A stretch of DNA of 64,000 nt from Leptolyngbya sp. FACHB-8 (lineage in GTDB: Bacteria > Cyanobacteriota > Cyanobacteriia > Elainellales > Elainellaceae), in the NCBI RefSeq assembly GCF_014695575.1, contig NZ_JACJOO010000012.1:62001-126000 (forward strand). Reading direction: 5' to 3'. Position numbers and translations under genes: made by a program. The notes below the pieces were generated by a model, which did no database searches, was not told where the DNA came from, and was given only the letters and a program-made list of their open reading frames with translations. Below are positions 19,090-27,601 of the stretch, in pieces; the stretch's first letter is position 1; the number at the start of each line of letters is the position of its first letter.

Positions 19090-20706
19090 ATGATCTCCCG
19101 CTCTCGCACCATCACTGCCGCCCTTGCTGCACTAACAACGACCCTCTTACTCGCCATGGAGGCCGGAGCCCAAACGGCTCTCAACCGCGCTGTTGTTGAA
19201 TCCCTGCGAAACCAGGTTCAAGTTCTACAGCAAAATCAATCGCCTCGCTCAGCTCGGGTTTCCGATATTATTGTGCCAGGTAACGGCGTCTCAACGGCCC
19301 AAAGTTCTTTTGCTGAACTCCGCTTCAATGATGGGTCTCTGGGGCGATTAGGTGAACGAGTTGTGTTCTGGTTCAATGCTGGAACTCGAGATCTTCGCCT
19401 TTCCAACGGTACGGTTTTGCTGCTCATTCCTCCTGGGCAGGGGCGTACGAATGTCCGTACTCCCAATGCAACGGCGGGTATCCAAGGGTCGGCCTTATTC
19501 ATTCGTTACATCGCTGAAACCGATACAACTGTGGTGGGTGCTCTCACGGATAGCGGTATTGAACTACTGAATGAAGATGGCACCCAACGGCAACCGTTGC
19601 GGGGTGGGCAAATGGCGGTGGCTGTAGGCGATCGCATCACCGAAATCTATGACTTCGACCTGCGCACCTTCTATGAAACCAGTGATTTGGTGAGAGGGTT
19701 GGCTCCAGAGGCGGCAGGAGGACCGGCATCCTCTGTTGTAGATGAGGGGATTGCCGAGGTTCAGGAGGAAATGGATACGGCGATCGCCCAACAACCTGCC
19801 CTCCCCACTGAAGGAGCTATCGAAACCCCCGACTTCATTCGGCTCCCCTCAACCTCTGCCCAGAACGTGCCACCTGAAAATTCTACGGGTTCTCCCAATG
19901 TTACGGGTTCCCCCAATCCGGCGGTGCCGGGTAGTAATCCTTCGGGTGCTAATGGTCAAGCTGGCAATAATCCCTCCCGAGGCGACGGTCGCTTCAGCAA
20001 CAATCCTTCGCAGCTGAATGGTCAAGGGAGAGGGAACCAGGGCCAACCCAATGGTCAAGGGAGAGGGAACCAGGGCCAACCCAATGGTCGAGGGAGAGGG
20101 AACCAAGGTCACCCAGCAGATCGGCCTGGCAGACAGCCGATGCAAAACCGTATTGACCGCACAACGAGTGATCCACGACGTGGCGATACAGACGATTCCC
20201 CTGGGCGATCAGGGCGGGTAAATCGAGGCCGCGATAACAACAATCAACCTGACCGGGGTAATGATGGTCGTGGCGGCGGTAATCAGCCTGGCCGTGGCGG
20301 AAATGGTGAGAATGGTGGGAATGGCAACTCAGACGATGATGATAGGCCTGGCAATGGTAATGACAATCCCGGTCGTGGCAATGATGATGACAATGGGAAT
20401 GACGGGCCTGGTAACGGCAACGGCAATGGCAACGGCAATGGCAATGGTAACGGCAATGGCAGACCTGGTAATGATGGTGGTAGACCAGGTAACGGTAATG
20501 GCAATGGAGGTCAGGGCAACGGTAATGGACGCCCTGGCAACGGTAATGGCAACGGAGGTCAGGGTAACGGTAATGGGGGCCCTGGCAACGGTAATGGCAA
20601 CGGAGGTCAGGGTAACGGTAATGGGGGCCCTGGCAACGGTAATGGCAATGGCAACGGAGGTCAGGGTAACGGCAATGGTAATGGTAGACCCAGAAATAAT
20701 AATTAA
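19090..20706 (+). CDS. Exported FecR-domain protein with a long Gly/Asn-rich repeat tail
   Basis: 538 residues. A signal peptide (about 1-28, ending AGAQ) is followed by a FecR-type domain (about 35-180; FAELRFNDGSLGRLG, ATAGIQGSALFIRY). A Pro/Ser-rich linker leads to a disordered tail (about 285-538) made of Gly-Asn-Gln-Arg-Pro repeats. The tail is encoded by tandem DNA repeats of 33 and 48 bp. FecR domains sense or scaffold at the periplasm. The tail could be an extended, flexible, cell-wall- or polysaccharide-binding region. There is no membrane anchor after the signal peptide, so the product should be periplasmic or secreted. The CHASE2 kinase upstream and barrel protein downstream suggest a shared envelope function. 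Confidence 0.88.
   Translation: MISRSRTITAALAALTTTLLLAMEAGAQTALNRAVVESLRNQVQVLQQNQSPRSARVSDIIVPGNGVSTAQSSFAELRFNDGSLGRLGERVVFWFNAGTRDLRLSNGTVLLLIPPGQGRTNVRTPNATAGIQGSALFIRYIAETDTTVVGALTDSGIELLNEDGTQRQPLRGGQMAVAVGDRITEIYDFDLRTFYETSDLVRGLAPEAAGGPASSVVDEGIAEVQEEMDTAIAQQPALPTEGAIETPDFIRLPSTSAQNVPPENSTGSPNVTGSPNPAVPGSNPSGANGQAGNNPSRGDGRFSNNPSQLNGQGRGNQGQPNGQGRGNQGQPNGRGRGNQGHPADRPGRQPMQNRIDRTTSDPRRGDTDDSPGRSGRVNRGRDNNNQPDRGNDGRGGGNQPGRGGNGENGGNGNSDDDDRPGNGNDNPGRGNDDDNGNDGPGNGNGNGNGNGNGNGNGRPGNDGGRPGNGNGNGGQGNGNGRPGNGNGNGGQGNGNGGPGNGNGNGGQGNGNGGPGNGNGNGNGGQGNGNGNGRPRNNN
20017..20115 (+). repeat. 33-bp minisatellite, three units, inside the FecR gene
   Basis: Units start at 20017, 20050 and 20083. 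The first two are identical and the third has a few changes. Each encodes an 11-residue unit of the NGQGRGNQGQP type. In frame, so copy-number change would only alter tail length. Confidence 0.9.
20533..20682 (+). repeat. 48-bp minisatellite in the FecR gene tail
   Basis: Units at 20533-20580 and 20581-20628 are nearly identical. A third begins at 20629 with a 6-nt insertion. The preceding stretch (about 20410-20530) is built from shorter GGCAATGGTAAC-like words. All encode Gly-Asn-rich repeats. Confidence 0.85.
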
Positions 20707-20830
20707 TAGTCGGACCCTGAATGTTTTAGGCGTATAATGGCGCGCGAAACAATTTCATAGCGAATCCGGCTTGTCAAGCATGCCATTTGTTCGTCTAGCT
20801 GGTCATGAATGCTGTCTGAGGTGATCTTCC

Positions 20831-22183
20831 GTGAAGCTTAAAACCTGTCTCTTAGGTCAATCGCTGATTTGTCTCGGGATGATCGCCAGCCATGCAGAAG
20901 CCGCCAATGCAGAGGTTAACGAGCCCTTAACGACAGCAGAATCTTTAACCCGTCCTACATGCTGTTTCATTGAGAATTTTGCTCCGGTTGAACCCACGTC
21001 TACAACGGCTCAACCTGTTGCCAATCTGTTCCCTCATATTGATGCTTTAATCACTCCTTCAGAAAAAGATCTACGAGCAATCTCACTGAGGACACCCGAG
21101 TCAACCGCTATTCGATCGCAAGCAAAAGCAGATTGGGTCGGGCTCTCTTCCCCTGAAACAATCGTTGAGCGGAGCAGATCACGCTACGGTCGGCGCCCAT
21201 CCTCAGCGGTTACTTCCCAGAACTCAACCGATAATTCTGTAGTCGGGCAGGCAACTGACGAAACCCTACCTCCCGAATCATCCGAGCAATTTTTATCCCC
21301 TTCAGACCCCACGATCGATCCTGAACTGGGCCAACTTCGCTTATGGGAACAGCCCTCAGATGACCCGGAATTGGGGCGTCTGCGCTTATGGGAGCAACCC
21401 TCTGGAGACCCAGAATTGGGGCGTCTGCGCTTACAAGAGCAACCCCTACTGGATGAAACTGTTGACGAAACGGAAAATGACACGGTTTTCCTGCTGGGGC
21501 GGCTCAGCTTTTTTAGCAGTAACAATATTCTGCTGGACGATTTTGATCCAATCGATGATCAGGTGTTTCAGGGGGGGCTTTCCCTGTTTGCATCCCCAAG
21601 CCTTGGCCCCCGAACCTACTTTTTCGGCTCCGTGGGAGGGAGTCTATCGGTTTACAACAACCTATCTGGTCTGAACTATTCAGACCTTGAATTGCAAGCT
21701 GGTATCCGACAGGTTATTTTTTCCAATACCTATCTTGATGCCAGTTGGTCAAATCAACAGTTTTTTGGCCTGGATAATGGTGGCCGATTCCTCACTGACA
21801 ACTCTCTGCGCTTGTCTCTTTCCCATCGTGAGCAATTAGCTGCACGGTTGTATTTAGATGGATTTTATCAATTGCGATTTAGCTTTACTGACCCAAGCGA
21901 TCGCGACCGCATCTTTAATACCTTCGGTCTTAGTCTTGGGTATGACTTGCAACCCGGACTGGAGGCAAGCCTTGGCTATCAATTAGTACTGTCAGACTTT
22001 ACACAACAAGAGCGCCACGATAGTTATCACGAAGTGACTGCTCAGTTATCTTATGCTCTTACAGAAAACAGTCGTGTTAGCCTCTTTGCAGGTTTGAGCT
22101 TTGGTGACTCAACAGAATCTAGTCTTAACTTTGATAGTTCTCTTTTTGGTCTGATTTTTTCAACCAATTTCTCACTGTTCTAA
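20831..22183 (+). CDS. Putative outer-membrane beta-barrel protein with internal 15-residue repeats
   Basis: 450 residues. A signal peptide (about 1-24) and a Ser/Thr/Pro-rich region are followed by three 15-residue repeats (PELGRLRLWEQPSDD type, about 162-205, DNA about 21316-21455). The C-terminal 230 residues have alternating polar and hydrophobic strands and end in phenylalanine (STNFSLF), as expected for a barrel inserted by the BAM machinery. GTG at 20831 is the start because GAGG lies 8 nt upstream. It follows the FecR gene by about 120 bp. It could be the outer-membrane partner of the FecR/CHASE2 system, which is inference from position. Confidence 0.75.
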   Translation: MKLKTCLLGQSLICLGMIASHAEAANAEVNEPLTTAESLTRPTCCFIENFAPVEPTSTTAQPVANLFPHIDALITPSEKDLRAISLRTPESTAIRSQAKADWVGLSSPETIVERSRSRYGRRPSSAVTSQNSTDNSVVGQATDETLPPESSEQFLSPSDPTIDPELGQLRLWEQPSDDPELGRLRLWEQPSGDPELGRLRLQEQPLLDETVDETENDTVFLLGRLSFFSSNNILLDDFDPIDDQVFQGGLSLFASPSLGPRTYFFGSVGGSLSVYNNLSGLNYSDLELQAGIRQVIFSNTYLDASWSNQQFFGLDNGGRFLTDNSLRLSLSHREQLAARLYLDGFYQLRFSFTDPSDRDRIFNTFGLSLGYDLQPGLEASLGYQLVLSDFTQQERHDSYHEVTAQLSYALTENSRVSLFAGLSFGDSTESSLNFDSSLFGLIFSTNFSLF

Positions 22184-22258
22184 TACCGTTTTTAGCTAAA
22201 GCTGTACAGGATGAGAGGTATGACACGCATGCGTTACACGTCTTATCCTGTGCGGCTT

Positions 22259-22353
22259 TATAGCGCTGTGCACGTTGATTAAGTACGGTGGTGTGGGGCA
22301 CGTCGTGCCCCACACCACCGTTGCTGTACTTAACGCACTTGCACATTGCTATA
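22259..22353. repeat. Family 4 hairpin element, 95 bp, copy B
   Basis: Same ends (TATAGC ... GCTATA), length and bulge as 18342-18436. The stem differs by an A-T to G-C pair exchange (GTGGTG/CACCAC in place of GTGATG/CATCAC). An imperfect hairpin at about 22198-22258 lies between the barrel gene and this element and may be its terminator. Confidence 0.9.
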
Positions 22354-22526
22354 GATTGGTTTGGTATAAGTTTGTGGGCTTCAAAGAAACGCAAGAATTC
22401 TTGTGTGGATGATCAGAATGAGGCGATCGCTCAATTCTCTGATCAAAGCTGTCATTTCTCTCACGCAAAGTGTTGAAAGAATGATGGTTTGAGGTTTTAA
22501 ATTTGTCAAGTGCTCGTGGTTCACCG

Positions 22527-22658
22527 CAGCAATTCTCAGTATGGGCATCAAAGCCAAGAGTTCACGCCCTACGGGCGTGAACTCTTGGCTTTGATGCCCG
22601 AAAACCGCGCGCCTTTGGCGCGCGGTTTTCGGGCCTAATTTCAAAATGAGAATTACTG
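22527..22658. repeat. 132-bp double-hairpin element, family 1, copy B
   Basis: Terminal repeats CAGCAATTCTCA (22527-22538) and TGAGAATTACTG (22647-22658). Hairpin 1 (loop TAC) and hairpin 2 (loop TTT) are both perfectly paired. Compared with copy A at 15104-15235, six base pairs in stem 1 and three in stem 2 are exchanged, each on both arms. Confidence 0.9.
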
Positions 22659-22750
22659 GGTTCACCGCTCTGATTTTGATAGGTGAATGAGGCGGGCTCT
22701 GTCCGCTTCATTCACTTGATTGCCTGAAGCTATAACAAGCGTAATTTTTT

Positions 22751-22778
22751 GAGGGGGAAACTGATTGGTTTCCCCCTC
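22751..22778. repeat. Small hairpins upstream of exosortase O
   Basis: Perfect 11-bp stem (22751-22761 and 22768-22778; GAGGGGGAAAC). Another, imperfect hairpin sits at about 22683-22715. They lie 170-270 bp before xrtO and may terminate upstream transcription. The remaining 170 bp should contain the xrtO promoter. Confidence 0.6.
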
Positions 22779-22947
22779 GGAATGAGTGACTTATTAGGCA
22801 CTAATTTTTCTTGACGTTCCGAAATCCGTGAGTTGAACTTGAAGTAAAGCTTAGCTTGGATACACTACCGCCTAAGAATATTCCGTAGAACTATATGTTA
22901 CATCGGGCACATAAGCTGCGGAGCCACTTGCTGAGGAGAAACAGGGT

Positions 22948-24474
22948 ATGGCAGTAAACGCAGGTTCCGCATCAGCCGACACCGTCGGGGGTGAGCTGAG
23001 GCAACGATTCCCACAAGGGATCGCATGGAGCGCAGCCATTGTTCTTAGCTGGTTTTACCTCAACAGAGCATCTGTGCAGTGGCTATGGCAAGCGGCACAA
23101 GAGCTGTCCTTATTAAATGGATTGATGCTGGCGGCGGGTGGCCTGGTGTTGCTGGTGCAGATGCTTCGACAGCCGAGCCAATGGCAGCTGTCTCCAACTC
23201 CCACCCTGCGGGTTGCCCCCGTAGCGCTGATCTTCGGCTGCGGGCTGGGAGCGATCGCCACACAGTGGGTTCTCAACCTGGAACAGGTTCCTGTGGTGTT
23301 ATTGATGTTGGGAACCTATAGTTGGCTGGGGTTGCATATCGCGCCAGCTATCTGGCGGCGGGGATTAGCTGTGGCGGTGGCGATCGCCATCCTTCTCCCC
23401 TTCAGCGTTCAATTCACCACAGGTTTGGGATTCCCTAGTCGTATCCTCACGGCCCATGCCGTTGAGTTTCTGCTGCACCACTTCCAAATTGCGGCGCTTT
23501 CCTCGGAAGACATCATTGTGCTGGATACCGGGCTAGCACGGGTGGATTTACCTTGCAGCGGCCTCAAAAGTTTGTGGACAGGAACCTTGTTCTTACTAGC
23601 CGCCACCGGGCTCGAAGGGCGGCAAATCGGGCTTCGCTGGTTGTTAGTCTGTTTAGCTAATATTGGGCTGCTGATTCTGGCAAATATTGTGCGGGTATTT
23701 ACCCTGGTAGGGATTTTGCACGTCCTGGGACAACCTGCCCTGGCAGAGACGCTACACCTGCCTCTGGGGGTGATCGGCTTTGTGGCCGTGTGTGCGATCG
23801 CCTGGGGGCTGCTCCAGTGGGTTCCTCGTAATCGAGGGCCTGTGGTACCCAAACCGCTTACCCTACAACCGTCTTTCCAAGCCAAAATTGCTCCCGCCGG
23901 AATTGTTCTTTGTTTAATCGCTCTGACGCTCTTGCCTCGACCCGGAGCGATCGCCTCCCATCCCCCTGACCTGGCTCACGTGCCTCTATCTGCTGCCATT
24001 CAAACGGTGTCCATTCCGCTTAATTCATACGAACAGGATTTTTTTGCCGCTCACTCCAATGCGTCCGTACAAAAGCAGCACTTTCAGTTTCAAGGGCTGA
24101 GTGGCGATCTCCTGATGGTTGGTAGCTCTAGCTGGCAGGGGCATCATGCACCTGAACTGTGTTTAATCAGCAGTGGCTTTGAAGTGAGCCACATGGAACC
24201 GCGGCAACTGACCCCTGAGATTTTGGGACGGTGGTTAATGTTGAATGGCGATCGGCAATCTGCGGCTTACTGGTTTCAGTCAGCTCACCGGACGACGGAT
24301 GATTATTTGACCCGTATTTGGGCGGATGTATCGCGACAGGAATCTTCCTGGGTTCTTGTTTCCATCGTGTTTGACCACCCGGAAAATGCTCAGCAAGACA
24401 ATGTTCAGTCATTTCTTCAGACTGTTCATGAAACAATCCGTGAAAATCTAAATTCCCCATCCGCCGATATTTAA
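22948..24474 (+). CDS. xrtO: Exosortase O with C-terminal EpsI-like domain
   Basis: 508 residues. The N-terminal two thirds is a multi-pass membrane exosortase with about eight to nine helices. Catalytic residues are visible: Cys203 (LPCSGLKSLWTG), Arg249 (NIVRVFTL) and His270 (TLHLPLGV). The C-terminal 180 residues, after a last membrane helix (about 318-332), form an extracytoplasmic EpsI-like segment (SWQGHHAPELCL, GRWLMLNG). Exosortases cleave the PEP-CTERM sorting signal of exported proteins. The downstream gene, 61 bp away on the same strand, ends in such a signal. This matches the known cyanobacterial XrtO arrangement with one dedicated target. The ATG follows GAGGAG at suitable spacing. 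Confidence 0.88.
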   Translation: MAVNAGSASADTVGGELRQRFPQGIAWSAAIVLSWFYLNRASVQWLWQAAQELSLLNGLMLAAGGLVLLVQMLRQPSQWQLSPTPTLRVAPVALIFGCGLGAIATQWVLNLEQVPVVLLMLGTYSWLGLHIAPAIWRRGLAVAVAIAILLPFSVQFTTGLGFPSRILTAHAVEFLLHHFQIAALSSEDIIVLDTGLARVDLPCSGLKSLWTGTLFLLAATGLEGRQIGLRWLLVCLANIGLLILANIVRVFTLVGILHVLGQPALAETLHLPLGVIGFVAVCAIAWGLLQWVPRNRGPVVPKPLTLQPSFQAKIAPAGIVLCLIALTLLPRPGAIASHPPDLAHVPLSAAIQTVSIPLNSYEQDFFAAHSNASVQKQHFQFQGLSGDLLMVGSSSWQGHHAPELCLISSGFEVSHMEPRQLTPEILGRWLMLNGDRQSAAYWFQSAHRTTDDYLTRIWADVSRQESSWVLVSIVFDHPENAQQDNVQSFLQTVHETIRENLNSPSADI

Positions 24475-24535
24475 AACTTTTGGCTCGCGTTCGCTATCTA
24501 TTATTTCCGATTACCGTCTGCCATTTCTTTTTCCC

Positions 24536-27214
24536 ATGACCTTCTTCAAATCTTCTAGTCTTCTATTTAAAATTGCTTTCTGGTTATTCAATACTTCATT
24601 ACTCCTGGTGATTTATTTAGGAGTAATGTTGATTTGGGGCATCGCCATCATCAACGATGCGATGGATGGCAACGTGCCCTGGGATTTTCTGGTGCCCTTT
24701 ATTGGGTTGGTGGGGGTGCCGACGACCTGTACGGTGGCAGAGATTGTCCCAAAGACGCGGCGATCGCTTCCCATCTTCCAATTGTTCTATGGGGTAGAGG
24801 CACCGCTTCTGACGTTTTGTCTACTGCGCTTCTTCTGGCTACGGGATCTAACCCCGGCGAATACGTTGATTTTAGGCATGAGTTTGGCGGGGGCGATCGC
24901 CTTCGCACACTGGTTATTTCAGGGAAGTAAGCCCCAATTTCAGCCGCAGTGGTGGCACCTGGCAGGGCATACGGTAATGCTGATGTTGGTGGGTTACTTG
25001 CTGGCCATTACTGCCTTTTACGTGCCGCCGATTGTGGCGATCGTTGTTATTGCGCTCATTCCCGCGAGCCTGTATGCCATCGTTGCATTTCCCTTCACAA
25101 TGTTGGTGATTGGGTTTGCATCCATGCCCATCGGAATGGCAGTCGTATATTGGCAGTCATGGCGACAGTGCTTCACTTCCCTGGTCAGCCGATATAGCGC
25201 CAAATGGGTCGGTGCATTCACAATAGCGGTTGCTGGGTCAGTGCTTGGGCTATTTATTCTGTTGCAACAACAACCTCAAAATCAGGCGTTTAAGTTGTTG
25301 GAACAACCGGCTCAAACCGATGCAGAGCGGCAGATATTACTCCAAAAATCTGAGATTATTCGCCAGGGTTTGCTCAATGCCTATCTAGCAAATTACCGCT
25401 ATCCCTACATTGAAAGCACACCGATCAAAGACATTTATCACTATCAATTCTCCTTGCCCGTGAGTATTGCTCAGGTGTTGCAGGATGCCTATGATTTTGT
25501 CATGGCTCCCTTTACCTACCAGGGCACCGAGGCCGACATTGACAGGGCAGCTGGGCTTTACGCACAGTTTTTTGACGCGCCCATTCTACGAGCTGAGAAA
25601 CCTGCAATTAAGCGGGCTATCCAATCGACCTTTGACCGCGGGCAGGCAAAAGCGGGCTTACTTGACATTGGGGAGCAGCGGGTCTGGCTAGCAAACCAGC
25701 AGGTGACGGTAAACCCCCAAGGGGATTGGGCTGACGTAGAGATACACGAAACCTATCAGAATCAAACCTTGAACCAGGAGGAAATCCTCTATTTCTTCTC
25801 GCTGCCGGAAAGCGCGGTATTAACAGGCCTTTGGCTGAATGAGACGGGCGATCGCGCCACTGCTTATCCCTATACCATTGCACCCCGAGGAGCTGCTCAG
25901 CAGGTCTACAACGAGGAGGTAGAGCGGCGAGTTGACCCGGCCCTGCTGGAGCAGGTTGGCCCCCGGCAATATCGTCTGCGGGCCTTTCCCATCCCACCCA
26001 GCGGTATGGGCGAAATGCACCTGTGGATGACCTATAAGGTGTTGCAGCAGGATGGTGGCTGGCCGATGCCACGCCTTAGTGAGCAACGCAACGTTTACTG
26101 GGACAATACCACACCGCACCAGGTGAACGGTAAAGTGGTCAATTTGAGTAGCGAGTGGCTGCCTGCAAGCGTTCCAGCAGAGGCCATAAAACCGAGCCAG
26201 CATCAGATTGATTTGCCCTGGGGGGCACATGTGCTGGCAGTGCCGTTGGAGGGCGATCGCTACCAATTGCCCCAGAACAAACGGTTGGCGATCGTCCTCG
26301 ATGGCTCCCGCAGCATGGAAACCCACCAGCCCGAGTTAAGCGCAACGATGGATTGGGTGCAGAACGTACTGCTGAAGCAGAACCAGGGTGACCTGTACTT
26401 GACCGCCATGTCTCCTGCGGCTCCCCAACGCATCGACAATTTGCAGGGGTGGGCGCTCCAAAAGACAACTTTTTATGGCACGTTGGAGCCCCGCCAAATG
26501 CTGGCCCAGTTTCAACAATTGCAGGGTGAGACGGCCTACGATGCCATTGTATTGATCACGGACCCTGGCAGTTATGAGCTGACGGCAGATAACACTACGG
26601 TGCTTCAAATGCCTGCACCTTTGTGGCTGGTTCATCTGGGCGGGTTACAACCGGCCTATGACGATGCCACACTACAAGCCATTCAAGATAGTGGTGGCAA
26701 CGTGGCGACTACCATCCAGGAGGCAATGCAGCGGCTCGGAACTCAGCCCAGCCAGGGGGAAGGTACATCCCTGCTCAATGTGGTGGACGGTTATGCCTGG
26801 TATGTTATCCAGCCAGCCAGTGAGACTACCCCAGCTAATCCCAGCTTTGAGCCATTGGCGGCCCGACAGTGGGTAACTCACCTCAGCCGTTATATAAAAC
26901 CCGATCAACTCAGCGAACTCGATACCATTCACGCTATCACGAAGGACTATGGCATTGTGTCGCCGTATTCCTCCATGGTCGTGCTGGTGAACGAAGAACA
27001 GCGGCAACGCCTGAGAGAACTAGAGCAATCGGAGGACCGCTTTAATCGAGAGGTGGAAGATCAGCAGTTACCTGAACCGGCCAGTGCTGTTTCTAGCGTT
27101 CCGGAGCCAGGGGAATGGCTGCTGCTGGGAGTAGTGGCGATCGCCCTTTCCGGTCTCTATTACCGTCAATTGCAGAGAGTAAAGAATTCAAGTGTATCTG
27201 CTCTCAGTAAGTAG
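24536..27214 (+). CDS. PEP-CTERM integral membrane protein with VIT and vWA-like domains, likely XrtO target
   Basis: 892 residues. About seven transmembrane helices occupy residues 10-245. A large extracytoplasmic region follows, with a VIT-type domain (about 375-495; VWLANQQVTVNPQG, ALLEQVGPRQYRLRAFPIPP) and a von Willebrand A-like domain (about 580-730) whose metal site reads DGSRSM. The C-terminus carries the sorting signal VPEPGEW, a hydrophobic helix (LLLGVVAIALSGLYY) and basic residues (RQLQRVK). The adjacent xrtO makes it the probable substrate. VIT-vWA proteins often mediate adhesion or complex assembly, but the role here is unknown. An N-terminal membrane domain in a PEP-CTERM protein is unusual outside this family. 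Confidence 0.88.
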   Translation: MTFFKSSSLLFKIAFWLFNTSLLLVIYLGVMLIWGIAIINDAMDGNVPWDFLVPFIGLVGVPTTCTVAEIVPKTRRSLPIFQLFYGVEAPLLTFCLLRFFWLRDLTPANTLILGMSLAGAIAFAHWLFQGSKPQFQPQWWHLAGHTVMLMLVGYLLAITAFYVPPIVAIVVIALIPASLYAIVAFPFTMLVIGFASMPIGMAVVYWQSWRQCFTSLVSRYSAKWVGAFTIAVAGSVLGLFILLQQQPQNQAFKLLEQPAQTDAERQILLQKSEIIRQGLLNAYLANYRYPYIESTPIKDIYHYQFSLPVSIAQVLQDAYDFVMAPFTYQGTEADIDRAAGLYAQFFDAPILRAEKPAIKRAIQSTFDRGQAKAGLLDIGEQRVWLANQQVTVNPQGDWADVEIHETYQNQTLNQEEILYFFSLPESAVLTGLWLNETGDRATAYPYTIAPRGAAQQVYNEEVERRVDPALLEQVGPRQYRLRAFPIPPSGMGEMHLWMTYKVLQQDGGWPMPRLSEQRNVYWDNTTPHQVNGKVVNLSSEWLPASVPAEAIKPSQHQIDLPWGAHVLAVPLEGDRYQLPQNKRLAIVLDGSRSMETHQPELSATMDWVQNVLLKQNQGDLYLTAMSPAAPQRIDNLQGWALQKTTFYGTLEPRQMLAQFQQLQGETAYDAIVLITDPGSYELTADNTTVLQMPAPLWLVHLGGLQPAYDDATLQAIQDSGGNVATTIQEAMQRLGTQPSQGEGTSLLNVVDGYAWYVIQPASETTPANPSFEPLAARQWVTHLSRYIKPDQLSELDTIHAITKDYGIVSPYSSMVVLVNEEQRQRLRELEQSEDRFNREVEDQQLPEPASAVSSVPEPGEWLLLGVVAIALSGLYYRQLQRVKNSSVSALSK

Positions 27215-27233
27215 TTGGATTCAATATAAGACC

Positions 27234-27340
27234 TAAGGAGATTTCCAGATAAGAACTTCCCCATTATTTGGAAAAAAGGCGCGGCGAAGCCGCGCCTTTT
27301 TTCCAAATAATGGGGATATTGTTTCTCAGAAATCTCCTAA
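27234..27340. repeat. Family 2 hairpin element, 107 bp, copy A
   Basis: Central perfect 27-bp stem (27259-27285 and 27289-27315) with loop GAA, within asymmetric flanks that end in near-inverted words AAGGAGATTTCC and GAAATCTCC. An inverted copy of the same length is at 58237-58343. It lies just after the PEP-CTERM gene. Confidence 0.92.
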
Positions 27341-27341
27341 G

Positions 27342-27379
27342 AAGCTGTGTCACCTGCCTCGCGGACGACACAGCTTTTT
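27342..27379 (+). terminator. Factor-independent terminator-like hairpin
   Basis: Arms AAGCTGTGTC (27342-27351) and GACACAGCTT (27367-27376), with the T-run extending to 27379. It directly follows the family 2 element and could end the xrtO-target transcript. Confidence 0.65.
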
Positions 27380-27395
27380 GATCCCTGTTGAGTCT

Positions 27396-27500
27396 TACAG
27401 CACTTTGCGCTTGAATCAGCCACGGTTGTTTTTGCGAGAGCCCCGCTGAGCGCGGCTCTCACAAAAACAACCAGATTTTAAGCGATTGAAAAGCGCTGTA
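27396..27500. repeat. Family 3 hairpin element, about 105 bp, copy A
   Basis: Ends TACAGC and GCTGTA, with an internal stem GGTTGTTTTTG ... CAAAAACAACC over a GC-rich apex containing a few mismatches. A second copy of 104 bp lies at 54430-54533. Its last base is the A of an ATG open toward the next kinase, an added reason to place that gene's start later. Confidence 0.85.
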
Positions 27501-27601
27501 TGTTTAATGGAGCTGAGCTCCTTCCATGCATTCCTGCTCAGAATGTTTTTCTTTTATGGAGAAAAGGAACCCTAAGGGAAGCCTTTTCTCTGTCTCTATC
27601 C

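Noticed and set aside
20400-20700. Possible CRISPR-like direct repeats
   Set aside because: They are in-frame coding minisatellites without unique spacers; no cas genes in the window.
20261-20737. 158-codon Met/Val/Ala-rich open frame overlapping the FecR gene tail
   Set aside because: It is the shifted reading of Gly-Asn repeats; composition is absurd for a protein and the FecR frame has signal peptide and domain.
25617-26635. Several minus-strand open frames of 100-170 codons inside the PEP-CTERM gene
   Set aside because: They mirror the codon structure of the plus-strand gene and show no domain or signal.
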